DNA from: an uncultured Acetobacteraceae bacterium
GTDB taxonomy: Bacteria > Pseudomonadota > Alphaproteobacteria > Acetobacterales > Acetobacteraceae
Assembly (NCBI GenBank): GCA_903918315.1
Contig: CAIXEA010000208.1
Location: 1-64,000 of the forward strand
DNA length: 64,000 bases
Reading direction: 5' to 3'
The translations under genes and the position numbers were made by a program. The notes below the pieces were generated by a model. It did not search any database, had not been told where the DNA came from, and saw nothing but the letters and a program-made list of their open reading frames with translations. Positions 42,736-51,719 of the stretch are shown here, one piece after another; positions within the stretch are counted from its first letter, which is position 1, and every line of letters starts with the position of its first letter.

Positions 42736-43287
42736 ATGACCCGTTTGATCACCCACGCTTCCATCGACGCCGCCCCGGCCGCCGCCCGCCCGCTGTTGGA
42801 AGGCGCCAAGAAGGCGCTCGGCAGCGTCCCCAACCTGTTCCGCACCATCGCCAGCAGCCCCGCCGCACTGGAAGGCTATTTCGGGCTGAACACCGCGCTG
42901 TCGAAGGGCTCTTTGCCCGCCGCCACCCGCGAACGCATTGCTCTGGCGGTCGCGGAGATCAATGGCTGCGGCTATTGCCTCTCGGCGCACACCTATATCG
43001 GCAAGCATGTCGCGAAGCTGGATGACGCGGAGATCACGGCCAACCGCAACGGCGCCTCCAACGATCCCAAGGCCGATGCGGCGGTGCGCTTCGCGGCGAC
43101 GATCGTGCGGGAACGCGGGCATGTCACCGACGCCGATGTCGGCGCCGTGAAGGCAGCGGGTTACGACGATGCCCAGATCGTCGAGATCGTGGCCCATGTC
43201 GCGTTGAACACGCTCACCAACTACGTGAATGAGGTGGCGAAGACCGACATCGACTTCCCGGTCGTGACACTGCGCCAGGCGGCGTAA
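42736..43287 (+). CDS. AhpD-like / carboxymuconolactone decarboxylase family protein
   Basis: The 183-residue all-helical protein carries the AhpD-type redox motif: EINGCGYCLSAHTYIGKH, with CxxC and a downstream His. That is the signature of alkylhydroperoxidase-like thiol peroxidases, and SVPNLFRTIASSPAALEGYF is typical of this 'peroxidase-related' subgroup. It probably reduces peroxides. It lies divergent from LysR with a palindrome between them, and its TAA directly abuts the convergent trpS stop. Confidence 0.9.
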   Translation: MTRLITHASIDAAPAAARPLLEGAKKALGSVPNLFRTIASSPAALEGYFGLNTALSKGSLPAATRERIALAVAEINGCGYCLSAHTYIGKHVAKLDDAEITANRNGASNDPKADAAVRFAATIVRERGHVTDADVGAVKAAGYDDAQIVEIVAHVALNTLTNYVNEVAKTDIDFPVVTLRQAA

Positions 43288-44298
43288 TCAACCCGGCGCT
43301 CCCCCCCTTAAAAACCCAACCAGCCGCTCCGCCTCCGCCACGATCGGATCAGCGATCGCCGCCGCCCGCTCCGCCCCATTCCGCAGCACCGCGTCCACCG
43401 CGCCCGGATCGGCCAGCAGCCGCCGGGTCTCATCGGCGATCGGCGCCAGCTTCTCCACCAGCAAATCCGCCAACGCCGATTTGAACGGGCCGAAGTTCTT
43501 GCCGCCATGTTCGGCCAGCACGCCAGCATGATCGGTGTCGGTCAGCGCCGCGTAAATGCCGACCAGATTGCGGGCTTCCGGCCGCTGCGCCAGGCCCTCG
43601 GCCTCCGTCGGCAAAGGCTCCGGATCGGTCTTCGCGCGGCGGATTTTCAACGCGATGGTGTCGGCGTCATCGTTCAGATTGATACGGCTCTGGTCCGAGG
43701 GATCGGACTTCGACATCTTTTTCGTGCCATCCCGCAGGCTCATGACCCGGGCGGCGGGGCCCATGATCACCGGCTCGATATTCTTGAAGAAGTCGACGCC
43801 ATAGTCGTGGTTGAACTTCTGGGCGATGTCGTTCGCCAGTTCCAGATGCTGGCGCTGATCGTCGCCCACCGGCACGCGGGTGGCGTGGTAGGCGTGGATG
43901 TCGGCCGCCATCAGGTTGGGATAGGCATACAGACCGACCGAGGCATTCTCCCGGTCTTTGCCCGCCTTGTCCTTGAACTGGGTCATGCGGTTGAGCCAGC
44001 CCAACCGCGCCACGCAGTTGAAGATCCAGGCCAGCTGCGCATGCGCCCGCACATTCGATTGCAGGAACAGGATGTGGTTATGCGGATCAACCCCGCAGGC
44101 CAGCAGCACGGCGGCCATTTCGCGGCTCTGCTGTTGCAGCGCCTTGGGGTCCTGGAACACCGTGATGGCGTGCAGATCGACCACGCACCACAGGCACTCG
44201 TGATCGTCTTGCAGTTTCACCCAGTTGCGGATGGCACCGAGGTAGTTGCCAAGCGTGGGGATGCCGGACGGCTGAATGCCGGAAAAGATGCGCTGCAT
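43288..44298 (-). CDS. trpS: Tryptophanyl-tRNA synthetase
   Basis: A 336-residue class I synthetase charging tRNA-Trp. It has the HIGH-type sequence [14 protein letters not shown] near the N-terminus, [18 protein letters not shown] and the KMSKS loop [11 protein letters not shown]. Length matches bacterial TrpRS. Start at 44298 ([12 protein letters not shown]) lies two bases after the murJ stop, so the murJ-trpS pair common in alphaproteobacteria is preserved and probably co-transcribed. Confidence 0.97.
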   Translation of the reverse strand: MQRIFSGIQPSGIPTLGNYLGAIRNWVKLQDDHECLWCVVDLHAITVFQDPKALQQQSREMAAVLLACGVDPHNHILFLQSNVRAHAQLAWIFNCVARLGWLNRMTQFKDKAGKDRENASVGLYAYPNLMAADIHAYHATRVPVGDDQRQHLELANDIAQKFNHDYGVDFFKNIEPVIMGPAARVMSLRDGTKKMSKSDPSDQSRINLNDDADTIALKIRRAKTDPEPLPTEAEGLAQRPEARNLVGIYAALTDTDHAGVLAEHGGKNFGPFKSALADLLVEKLAPIADETRRLLADPGAVDAVLRNGAERAAAIADPIVAEAERLVGFLRGGAPG

Positions 44299-44300
44299 GA

Positions 44301-45890
44301 TCAGGTCTCTGGGGTGGAAGCCGGGTTGATGGCCGATCCGGGGGCGGCGCGCAAGCGGCGGCGGGAGAGCATGCGCGGGATTTGCCGCAGATCGTACGCG
44401 CCGGTGAGTTGCGTCGCGAGCCCGTAGACCAGCATCCCGACCGTCACCAGTGCCGCCAGCGCCAGATAGCGCAGCACACCCGTGGTCCCCGCCGTGAACA
44501 GCGCGGACTGCGCCAGCCATAGCGCCCCCCCCATCGCGAAGGCTGAAACCGCCATGCGCGGCATGCGATGCAGCAGGGCCGCGTCCGGGCGGAAGTGCCC
44601 CTGCCGGTTCAGGACCGAGCCGAGCGCGAAGACGTTGAAGATCGCGGCCACGCTGGTCGCCAACGCGGGCCCGATATGGCGCAACGGGATCATGAAGGCG
44701 ATGTTCATCGCCAGATTCAAACCCACGGCGATCATCGCGTATTTGACCGGTGTCGCGGTGTCGCCGCGCGCGAAGAAGCCGGGTGCCAGCACCTTCACCA
44801 GCACGAAGGCGGGCAGACCCAGAGCATAGGCCCCCAGCGCCTGGGATGACAGCCACGCGCTCTCGGCATCGAAGGCGCCTCGCCCGAACAGCACCCACAT
44901 GATGGGATAGGCCGAGACGATCAGCGCCACCGCCGCTGGCAGGGTCAGGACCAGTGTGTATTCGATGGCGCGGTTCTGAGTGTCGATGGCGGCCGCTTCT
45001 TCGCCCCCGCGGACCTGGCGCGACAGCAGCGGCAGCAGCGCCGTGCCCACCGCTGTCCCGATCACGCCCAACGGCAACTGCTGCAGCCGATCGGCGTAAT
45101 ACAAAAGCGACACTGTTCCGGCGGGGAGCAGGCTGGCGATCACCACATCGACCGCGAGGTTGAGCTGCGTCACCCCCGCCCCGACCAGTCCCGGTGCCAT
45201 CCGGCGCAGCAGCACCCGCACCTGTGGCGTCAGGCGAGGGCGGGGCAGGGTCAGCGTCATGCCCGCCCGCCGCGCCGCCCAGATCAACAGCCCCAGCTGC
45301 GCGACGCCGGAAATCGTCACCCCCCAGGACAGCGCGTGCCCGACCGTCGGAGTGTAGGGCGCCATCCAGAGCATGCAGGCGATCGAGATCACATTGAACA
45401 CGACGTAAGACGCCGCGGCGGCGGTGTAGCGCTCCATCCCGTTCAGCACGCCGGACACCAGCGCGGCGAGGCAGATCAGGATCAGATAGGGAAAGGTGAT
45501 TCGGGACAGATCGATCGCCAGATCGAATTTCGCGGGCTCATCGGCGAAGCCAGGCGCGAGGACGTGGATCAGACCGGGCATCGCGATCTCACCGATGATG
45601 GTGAGCAGGGCGAGCCAGAAGGTCATGACGGCGAAGGTTTCCCGCGCGAAGCGGCGCGCGGCGTCGGGCCCCTCGGCGGCGAGCAGGCCGGAAAATTCCG
45701 GCACGAAGGCGGCGTTGAACGCACCCTCCCCGAACAGCCGGCGGAACAGGTTGGGCAGCTTCAGCGCGACGAAGAAGGCGTCCGCGATCGGACCGGCACC
45801 GAGCATCGCCGCGATGAGCATGTCGCGCGCGAAGCCGAGGACCCGGCTCACCATGGTCCAGCCGCCGACGGTAAGGATGCCTTTAAGCAT
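44301..45890 (-). CDS. murJ: Lipid II flippase MurJ
   Basis: The 529-residue protein has about fourteen transmembrane helices and belongs to the MOP superfamily. It begins [66 protein letters not shown], whose motifs ([28 protein letters not shown]) are specific to MurJ. It moves lipid II across the inner membrane for peptidoglycan synthesis. A hairpin repeat (45902-45936) lies just upstream. Confidence 0.97.
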   Translation of the reverse strand: MLKGILTVGGWTMVSRVLGFARDMLIAAMLGAGPIADAFFVALKLPNLFRRLFGEGAFNAAFVPEFSGLLAAEGPDAARRFARETFAVMTFWLALLTIIGEIAMPGLIHVLAPGFADEPAKFDLAIDLSRITFPYLILICLAALVSGVLNGMERYTAAAASYVVFNVISIACMLWMAPYTPTVGHALSWGVTISGVAQLGLLIWAARRAGMTLTLPRPRLTPQVRVLLRRMAPGLVGAGVTQLNLAVDVVIASLLPAGTVSLLYYADRLQQLPLGVIGTAVGTALLPLLSRQVRGGEEAAAIDTQNRAIEYTLVLTLPAAVALIVSAYPIMWVLFGRGAFDAESAWLSSQALGAYALGLPAFVLVKVLAPGFFARGDTATPVKYAMIAVGLNLAMNIAFMIPLRHIGPALATSVAAIFNVFALGSVLNRQGHFRPDAALLHRMPRMAVSAFAMGGALWLAQSALFTAGTTGVLRYLALAALVTVGMLVYGLATQLTGAYDLRQIPRMLSRRRLRAAPGSAINPASTPET

Positions 45891-45901
45891 GCGGCTGATC
45901 C

Positions 45902-45936
45902 CCCGTCATGGCCGGGCCAGGCCGGACCATGACGGG
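45902..45936. repeat. Palindromic hairpin element upstream of murJ
   Basis: CCCGTCATGG (45902-45911) and CCATGACGGG (45927-45936) form a perfect 10-bp stem with inner CCGG pairs. It fills the gap between the Rap1a/Tai-like gene and murJ, which are on the same strand. Similar GTCATGG/CCATGAC palindromes are common REP-like elements in alphaproteobacterial genomes. It could attenuate transcription into murJ. Confidence 0.65.
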
Positions 45937-45943
45937 TGGATGC

Positions 45944-46312
45944 TTACTTACAGGGGAACCGCTCACCCAGGAACTGCATCAGCCCTTCTACCGGGCCGAG
46001 GGTCTTGTGTGTCGGCAGCGCGCGCACCCAGTTCACGAACTCACCCATCGTCGCCGTGCGGGTCGGAGCCGGGCTCGGCATGCAGAACTTCTTCTTGTCG
46101 CCGGCGTACTTCGCCTCAACGTCCAGCGCGCCCTGGGCGAAGCCGTGGCAGAAATTGATTTTCGCGTCCGCGGCCGTGTCCTTGGGGTTCACCCCGCACA
46201 GCTCCGCCAGATCGCCGGCCGTGCCGACGCGAACGCTGATCGAACCAGCGGCCTGGGCCGCGAGCGGCGCGGCGGCGCAGGCGAGCACCGCGAGCATGGG
46301 AAGGATTTTCAT
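45944..46312 (-). CDS. Exported Rap1a/Tai-domain protein
   Basis: The 122-residue product has a signal peptide (MKILPMLAVLACAAAPLAAQA). Its mature region has four spaced cysteines (AELCGVN, INFCHGF, KKFCMPSP and FPC near the end). The order LC...CHGF.QGA...KKFC.P...........F......FPC is that of the Rap1a/Tai domain, first known from type VI amidase immunity proteins. Most family members outside T6SS loci are just small periplasmic proteins of unknown function, and no toxin gene is adjacent. It lies between queC and murJ on the same strand. Confidence 0.72.
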   Translation of the reverse strand: MKILPMLAVLACAAAPLAAQAAGSISVRVGTAGDLAELCGVNPKDTAADAKINFCHGFAQGALDVEAKYAGDKKKFCMPSPAPTRTATMGEFVNWVRALPTHKTLGPVEGLMQFLGERFPCK

Positions 46313-46327
46313 TCAGGGTCACTCCGT

Positions 46328-47053
46328 TCAGGATGGGTTGATTTGGGCCCGCCAGCGGTTCCAGCCGCCCGCGCGCAATGCGCATGCCGGGCATGTGCCG
46401 CAGCCGTAGCCCCAGTCATGGCGATGGGTGCGATCGCCGAGATAGCAGCTATGGGAGCGTTCGCGAACGATATCCACCAGTCGGTCGCCTCCGATATGCG
46501 CGGCCAATTCCCAGGTGGCGGCTTTGTCGCGCCACATCAAGGGTGTCTCCAGCACGAACCGCCGCTGCATGCCCAGGTTCAGCGCCAGCTGCATCGCCTT
46601 CATCGTGTCGTCGCGGCAATCGGGGTAGCCGGAATAATCAGTCTCGCACACCCCCAGCACGATTCGCCTCAGGCCGCGGCGCCAGGCGAGGGCGGCGGCG
46701 CACGTCACGAACAACAGATTGCGGCCGGGGACGAAGGTGTTGGGCAGACCTTCCTCGGTCATGGCGATGGCGATATCGGCCGTCATCGCCGTCTGCCCCA
46801 GCCCGCCCAGAGTGGCGGTCAGGTCCACCATATGGTCGTCCTTCAGCCGGGCAGAGGCGAGCGCCTGGCGGATGGGCTCGCGGCAGGTGAGCTCAATGGC
46901 ATGGCGCTGGCCGTAGGCGAAGCCGATGGTCTCGACATGCGCGTACCGCTCCAGCGCCCAGGCGAGGCAGGTGGTCGAGTCCTGGCCACCGGAGAACAGC
47001 ACCAGGGCTTTGTCGTCGGATATGCTGCGCTGTGCCATCGGTTTCAGGATCAC
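46328..47053 (-). CDS. queC: 7-cyano-7-deazaguanine synthase
   Basis: QueC makes preQ0, the precursor of queuosine, from 7-carboxy-7-deazaguanine in an ATP-dependent step. The 241-residue protein contains the PP-loop [23 protein letters not shown] and [10 protein letters not shown]. It has four C-terminal zinc cysteines (HSCYLGD ... GCGTCPAC). The start may be 47053 or 47038 ([10 protein letters not shown]). It is divergent from moeB. No other queuosine genes are in the window. Confidence 0.95.
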   Translation of the reverse strand: MILKPMAQRSISDDKALVLFSGGQDSTTCLAWALERYAHVETIGFAYGQRHAIELTCREPIRQALASARLKDDHMVDLTATLGGLGQTAMTADIAIAMTEEGLPNTFVPGRNLLFVTCAAALAWRRGLRRIVLGVCETDYSGYPDCRDDTMKAMQLALNLGMQRRFVLETPLMWRDKAATWELAAHIGGDRLVDIVRERSHSCYLGDRTHRHDWGYGCGTCPACALRAGGWNRWRAQINPS

Positions 47054-47143
47054 CCATTGCGTCGTGGTTCGTCTTGGTCCGCTTCCTGCACTTACCGCCC
47101 CGCGCCCCTGTTATCCAACCCAAAGTCGTCCTATCTTCGCGCC

Positions 47144-47962
47144 ATGGACCTCGATTTCAGCGAAGACGAAATCCGCCGCTACTCGCGCCATATCCTGCTG
47201 CAACAAGTCGGCGGGATCGGGCAGGCGAAGCTCAAGGCCGCGCGCGTGCTGGTGATTGGTGCCGGCGGTCTGGGTTCGCCCCTGGCGCTCTATCTGGCCG
47301 CGGCCGGGGTCGGCACCATCGGGCTGGTGGACGACGATCACGTGGAGATATCCAACCTTCAGCGCCAGATCGCCCACACAACCGCCCGCATCGGTGTTGG
47401 CAAGGCCGCGTCCGCCGCCGAGGCGGCGCTGGCGATCAATCCCAATGTGGTCATTGAGCCGCATGCCTTCCGGCTGACGCCGGACAATGCGATCGACCTG
47501 ATCGCCCGCTACGATCTGGTCTGCGACGGCACCGACAATTTCGGTACCCGCTTCCTGCTGGCCGATGCCTGCGCGCTGGCGAAACGGACCCTGGTGTCCG
47601 CCGCCGTGCTGCGCTTCGACGGTCAATTGTCCGTGTTCAAACCGCATGAAGGTGGGCCTTGCTACCGCTGCCTCTACCACGAGGCCCCACCCGACGGGCT
47701 GGTGCCGACATGCAGTGAGGCGGGCGTGCTCGGCGCGGTCACCGGCGTGATGGGCACCCTCCAGGCTACCGAAGTGCTGAAGGAAATCCTCGGGATCGGC
47801 GAATCGCTGTCCGGCCGGCTGCTGGTCTGGGACGCGCTGGCGACCCGCTTCCGTACCATCAAGCTGCGCCCGGACCCGACCTGCGCGCTGTGCGGACCCG
47901 ACGCCTCGATCAAGGACCTGTCCGCCCATGCCGCAACCAGCGGCCCCGTCTGTGCCCTCTGA
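47144..47962 (+). CDS. moeB: MoeB/ThiF-family sulfur-carrier adenylyltransferase
   Basis: A 272-residue E1-like enzyme that adenylates the C-terminal glycine of MoaD or ThiS. It begins MDLDFSEDEIRRYSRHILLQQVGGIGQAKL, has the ATP-binding GAGGLGSPLALYLAAAGVG, the DGTDNFGTRF loop, two zinc-binding CxxC pairs (CYRCLYHEAPP, CALCGPD) and the TCSEAGVLG crossover loop cysteine. Sequence does not distinguish MoeB from ThiF with certainty. The gene for a DsrE-type protein overlaps its 3' end by 35 bases. Confidence 0.88.
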   Translation: MDLDFSEDEIRRYSRHILLQQVGGIGQAKLKAARVLVIGAGGLGSPLALYLAAAGVGTIGLVDDDHVEISNLQRQIAHTTARIGVGKAASAAEAALAINPNVVIEPHAFRLTPDNAIDLIARYDLVCDGTDNFGTRFLLADACALAKRTLVSAAVLRFDGQLSVFKPHEGGPCYRCLYHEAPPDGLVPTCSEAGVLGAVTGVMGTLQATEVLKEILGIGESLSGRLLVWDALATRFRTIKLRPDPTCALCGPDASIKDLSAHAATSGPVCAL

Positions 47963-48332
47963 TTCCCTCGGCATTTTGCTGCTCTCCGGCAGCCATGACC
48001 GGGCGCATTATGCCTTCGTGGTCGCGTCTGGTGCCGCGGCCCTTGGCCGCCGCGTGACTCTGTTCGCCACGAACCTCGGTTGCCTCGCGCTGATGAAAGA
48101 CTGGTCTGGCCTGCGGGATGCCGCGCGGGACGATCGGATCGCCGCGGCGGGCGTCGCGGGGTTGGACGCCCTTCGGGATGCGTCGATCGAACTCGATGTC
48201 CGCCTCATCGCCTGCGAGGCCGGCTTGCGGGCGGAGGGGTTGGAGGCCGCCAACCTGCTGGAACCGGTCACAGTCGCTGGCATCGCGACCTTTCTGGCCG
48301 CTGTCGGCCCGGGTCAGATCGTCACGATCTGA
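47928..48332 (+). CDS. DsrE-family sulfur-transfer-like protein
   Basis: The 134-residue protein has a DsrE/DsrF fold: LGILLLSGSHDRAHYAFVVASGAAALGRRVTLFATNLGCLALM, and the C-terminal IACEAGLRAEGLE...LEPVTVAGIATFL with a conserved-position cysteine. Homologues handle sulfur as persulfide carriers. Overlap with moeB/thiF hints at a sulfur-trafficking link, which is inference. Its start lies inside moeB in another frame. Confidence 0.8.
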   Translation: MPQPAAPSVPSDSLGILLLSGSHDRAHYAFVVASGAAALGRRVTLFATNLGCLALMKDWSGLRDAARDDRIAAAGVAGLDALRDASIELDVRLIACEAGLRAEGLEAANLLEPVTVAGIATFLAAVGPGQIVTI

Positions 48333-48411
48333 CCGTCATTTGGTGGGTGCTGTGGCCCGAATCGGAACTCAACCCTTGACCCGACACGGCACGGCGCGGC
48401 ACCCCTTAGGA

Positions 48412-49242
48412 ATGCGCCCGTTCACCCCGATCCCGTTGCTGCGCGTGCTGGTCCCGCTGATGGCGCTCGCGCTGGCGCCGAACCAGGGATGGGCGCAGTC
48501 GGGGGTCTTGCAACAACCGGCGAAAACCCTGCCGGACACGCCACCCAAGCCGCCCTCCGCGGCGCCGCGCGCGCCGGTTCAGCAGGTCGCGCCGCATGCC
48601 GCGCCAACGTCGCCCGTCGTGAAACCGCCCGTCGTGAAGCCATTCGGTGAGGTGCACGCACAAAAGCCACCCGCCGGCCCGGCTGGGCACAAGCCCGCCA
48701 CCCCGGAGCCGCCGGTCCCGCCGGCGCTTCAGGTCCCGGCTCCTCCGGTCCTGGCCGCACCCACGGAGGCGCCGGCCGCTGGTATCGCCAAACCAACGGA
48801 TGATAAGCCGGCGGGACTCGACGAGCCGCCGATACCCCGGTTTGCGTCGATCCGCTCGGACAAAGTCAATCTGCGTATCGGCCCCGGCGTTCGCTACCGC
48901 ATCGACTGGGTTTATACGCGCCCCGATCTGCCGGTCGAAATACTGCGCAAGATCGATGTCTGGTACCTGGTTCGCGACCCTGATGGGGTCCAGGGGTGGG
49001 TGAGCACCGTCACCCTGTCCGGCCGGCGCAATGTGATCGTTCAGGGTGCCGATGCGCCCCTGCGCGATGAACCGAAAGAGACCGGCAGCGTTCTCGCCAC
49101 CCTCAAGCCCGGGGTGATCGGGCGGTTGCAAAGCTGTGAAAAGACCTCTGATTGGTGCAAAATCCAGATTCCCGGTCATAAGGGTTACCTGAAGCGGTCC
49201 CAGTTTTGGGGCCTGCTGCCAGACGAGATTTATCCGAAATGA
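48412..49242 (+). CDS. Exported SH3-domain protein with proline-rich region
   Basis: The 276-residue product has a signal peptide (LLRVLVPLMALALAPNQGWAQS). A long Pro/Ala/Val-rich segment follows (about 38-140). A pair of bacterial SH3-like units comes next: FASIRSDKVNLRIGPGVRYRIDWVYTR ... VQGWVSTVTLSG, then DAPLRDEPKETGSVLATLKPGVIGRLQSCEKTSDWCKI. SH3b domains usually bind cell wall. Its TGA overlaps the next ATG. Confidence 0.85.
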   Translation: MRPFTPIPLLRVLVPLMALALAPNQGWAQSGVLQQPAKTLPDTPPKPPSAAPRAPVQQVAPHAAPTSPVVKPPVVKPFGEVHAQKPPAGPAGHKPATPEPPVPPALQVPAPPVLAAPTEAPAAGIAKPTDDKPAGLDEPPIPRFASIRSDKVNLRIGPGVRYRIDWVYTRPDLPVEILRKIDVWYLVRDPDGVQGWVSTVTLSGRRNVIVQGADAPLRDEPKETGSVLATLKPGVIGRLQSCEKTSDWCKIQIPGHKGYLKRSQFWGLLPDEIYPK

Positions 49243-49682
49243 GCGCGGATGGCCAAAGTGACGACGCCATCCGCACTGTTTTCGCGACGACGAAGCGCAT
49301 TGCCTTGGTCGGTGCCTCCGCCAAGCCCTGGCGCGCGTCGCACGAGGTGATGCGGTTCCTGCTCGACCGTGGTTTTGACGTGACCCCGGTCAATCCCCAT
49401 CTCGCGGGTCAGACCATCCATGGACGCACCGTGGTCGGATCGCTCGCGGAAGCGGCCCCGTTGGAGATGGTGGATGTGTTCCGCAATGCATCCCATGTCG
49501 GGGCGCTGGTCGATGCGGCGATCGCCCTGGGGGCGAAGACCATCTGGATGCAGCTTGGCGTGATCGATCACGCCGCGGCCGCGCGCGCCACCGCCGCCCA
49601 CCTGGACGTCTTCATGGATCGGTGCCCGGTGATCGAGGATGGGCGTCTGGCCTTGTTCACCCGCGATCAGGCGCCGCATTGA
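49239..49682 (+). CDS. CoA-binding domain protein (YccU/ACS-beta-like)
   Basis: The 147-residue protein carries a single Rossmann-like CoA-binding domain: KRIALVGASAKPWRASHEVMRFLLDRGFDVTPVNPHLAGQTIHG, then VDVFRNASHVGALVDAAIALGAKTIWMQLGV and CPVIEDGR. These are diagnostic of the stand-alone family exemplified by YccU, of unknown biological role. It overlaps the SH3 gene by ATGA. Confidence 0.93.
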   Translation: MSADGQSDDAIRTVFATTKRIALVGASAKPWRASHEVMRFLLDRGFDVTPVNPHLAGQTIHGRTVVGSLAEAAPLEMVDVFRNASHVGALVDAAIALGAKTIWMQLGVIDHAAAARATAAHLDVFMDRCPVIEDGRLALFTRDQAPH

Positions 49683-49763
49683 AGCCTCCCATTGAACCAG
49701 GCACCTTGCATCGCCACTTCCTGACGTGCTGAGGTCGACACAGAGGACCCACGGGGACCCATC

Positions 49764-50732
49764 ATGACCAACGAAGAACGCGACATCATTGCCCAGTTTA
49801 TCGCCCGCGTCAGCGGCGCCCGGCCGGCGGCTGCCGCCGCACCCGGGCTGACCGGCTCGCTACTGGCAGGCTCATCGGCCGCCGTCCCCGCGCAGCCACC
49901 TTTGCCGCCTGTTGATCGGGAGGCGGATGCCCTTATTGGCACCCTGTTCCAACAATATCCGGAAGCGCGGTACCGCCTGACGCAACTGGCCTTCGTTCAG
50001 GAACACGGCCTGGCCGAAGCGCAAAACCGCATCCAACGCCTGGAGTGGGAGTTGCAGCAGACCCATCAGGCGCTACAGCAGGCGCAGCAAGCCGCCGAAC
50101 AGGCAGCCCAGCAAGCCGCCCAGCAACGCGCCGCGGCGCCGGCCAGCGGCGGGTTGTTCGGCGGTCTGTTCGGTGGCCGCGCGCAGGCGGCGCCGCCGCC
50201 TCAACCCGGCCCGGTCTGGGGCGCGGGCGCCGCGCAACCGGCCTATCAACAACAGCCGGCGTATCAGCAACCTGTCTACCAGCAAGCGCCGCCGCCGCCG
50301 CAATACGCGCCGAGCTATCAGCCGGGCATGTTCCAGCAGCGCGGGTCGGGCTTCCTCGGTTCCGCCCTGACCACCGCGGCCGGTGTTGCCGGTGGTATGG
50401 TTGTCGGCAATGCGCTGATGAACATGTTTTCCGGCCATCACAGCGGCGGCTATGACAGCTTCGGCGGTGGTTTCGGTGGTGGCGGGTTCGCCGGAGGCGG
50501 TATGCCTGGTAGCAGCCCTTGGGCCGCGCCCCCTCAGCAGGGCTATGTGGATCAGGGAAGCTGGGACAATGGCGGTGCCGCGGCGGCGCCGTCGAACCAG
50601 GATTATGTGGATAACGGCACCTGGGATCAGCCGGCGGCGGATCAGTCTTCGTCCTGGTCCGATAACAGCGGTGGCGGCACCTGGGATTCGGGTGGTGATT
50701 CCGGCGGTGGCGGGTCCGACGACACGTTCTGA
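49764..50732 (+). CDS. DUF2076 family protein with glycine-rich C-terminus
   Basis: The 322-residue protein has the DUF2076 opening (MTNEERDIIAQFIARVSG) and DREADALIGTLFQQYPEARYRLTQLAFVQEHGLAEAQNRIQRLEWELQ. A Gln/Ala coiled-coil stretch follows, then a Gln/Pro/Tyr-rich region (YQQQPAYQQPVYQQAP), one hydrophobic GSALTTAAGVAGGMVVGNALMNMF segment, and a Gly/Ser/Asp/Trp-rich disordered tail with two related YVD.G.WD repeats. It is probably envelope-associated; the function of the family is unknown. Confidence 0.85.
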   Translation: MTNEERDIIAQFIARVSGARPAAAAAPGLTGSLLAGSSAAVPAQPPLPPVDREADALIGTLFQQYPEARYRLTQLAFVQEHGLAEAQNRIQRLEWELQQTHQALQQAQQAAEQAAQQAAQQRAAAPASGGLFGGLFGGRAQAAPPPQPGPVWGAGAAQPAYQQQPAYQQPVYQQAPPPPQYAPSYQPGMFQQRGSGFLGSALTTAAGVAGGMVVGNALMNMFSGHHSGGYDSFGGGFGGGGFAGGGMPGSSPWAAPPQQGYVDQGSWDNGGAAAAPSNQDYVDNGTWDQPAADQSSSWSDNSGGGTWDSGGDSGGGGSDDTF

Positions 50733-50741
50733 ACAAGGCCG

Positions 50742-50773
50742 GAGGGCGCTGCCGGTGTCCGGCCAGCGCCCTC
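50742..50773. terminator. Hairpin between convergent DUF2076 gene and slipin gene
   Basis: GAGGGCGCTG (50742-50751) and CAGCGCCCTC (50764-50773) form a perfect 10-bp stem with inner CCGG/CCGG. It lies 10 bases after the DUF2076 stop and 13 after the slipin stop (opposite strand), so it suits a bidirectional terminator, though no clear T-run follows. Confidence 0.65.
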
Positions 50774-50785
50774 TGACAGGCGATT

Positions 50786-51565
50786 TTACGGTGCCGGGCG
50801 CATCGCCTGATTGATCGCGACCGCCGAACCCAGGCTGCTGGCCATATCTGTCGGAATCAGCACCGTGGTCCCGCGTTCCTTGTTCATCTCATAAAGCAGG
50901 TTCATCTGCCGCAGCTTCAGCGCGTTGGGGTCGTCCCCATAAAGCCTGGCGGCTTCGAGGATCTGCATCGCGATTTCCTTCTCGGCCGAGGCCAGCGTCA
51001 CGCGGGCGTCCTTCTCCCGTTCCGCCTGTGCCTGGCGGCTCATGGCATCCTGCAATTCCCGGGGGATGGAGACGTCCTTGATCTCCACGCTGCGGGCCGT
51101 GACGCCCCAATCCTTGGTCTTGGCGGTGATGGTTTCCTTCAGCTGCTCATCGGCTGCTTTGCGGTCCGACAGCAGGCGCGACAATTCCGTGGCGCCGATC
51201 ATCTCGCGGAGGGAGGTTTGGGCAACGCGTTCGATGGCTTCGCGGTAATTGGCGATGCGGATCGCCGCGGCCTCCGCGTCGTCCACCTGCCAGAACACGA
51301 TGGCATCGACGCCGACCGCTACTGTGTCGCGGGTCAGCGCCTGTTCGGCGGTGATCGTGGTGGTCTGAATGCGGAGGTCAACGACCTGCGCGACCCGGTC
51401 GATGACGGGGAACAGCAGGTAGATTCCGGGACCTTTGGCTTTGTGAAAGCGGCCAAGGCGTAGAATCACGGCCCGGTTCCATTCCGCCGCGACCCGAACC
51501 GACATCAGGATGATGATCAGCACCGCAAGGGCGATGAAACCGCCCAGTCCAAAGAACGCGCTCAT
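50786..51565 (-). CDS. SPFH/stomatin-like slipin
   Basis: The 259-residue protein has an N-terminal membrane anchor (FFGLGGFIALAVLIIILM). The SPFH domain has AEWNRAVILRLGRFHKAKGPGIYLLFPVIDRV and the charged RDTVAVGVDAIVFWQV. The second half is a coiled-coil region rich in Glu/Lys/Ala (KDVSIPRELQDAMSRQAQAEREKDARV). Slipins organise membrane microdomains. The usual NfeD partner is not adjacent. ATG 51565 gives MSAFFGLGG; a longer frame opens at 51670. Confidence 0.92.
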   Translation of the reverse strand: MSAFFGLGGFIALAVLIIILMSVRVAAEWNRAVILRLGRFHKAKGPGIYLLFPVIDRVAQVVDLRIQTTTITAEQALTRDTVAVGVDAIVFWQVDDAEAAAIRIANYREAIERVAQTSLREMIGATELSRLLSDRKAADEQLKETITAKTKDWGVTARSVEIKDVSIPRELQDAMSRQAQAEREKDARVTLASAEKEIAMQILEAARLYGDDPNALKLRQMNLLYEMNKERGTTVLIPTDMASSLGSAVAINQAMRPAP

Positions 51566-51719
51566 GGTGAAGCTCCCGATTGCTGCCCGGGCGTCGTACG
51601 CCCCGCGGCCCAGTATCGGCGGGAAGCGGCCGGGATACCATCGTTTCGTGAGCGGCGTCCTCGACCCCACTGACTTGTGCGTTTAGTTTGGCGCCTGTCC
51701 CAGCGTCCAGGAGCCGACT

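Noticed and set aside
45905-47140. Long plus-strand frame continuing into moeB
   Set aside because: It is antisense to queC and the Rap1a/Tai-like gene; the moeB start at 47144 is well supported by its family N-terminus.
47054-47143. Possible preQ1 riboswitch near queC
   Set aside because: The short divergent spacer shows no preQ1-type stem and conserved A-rich tail that I could recognise.
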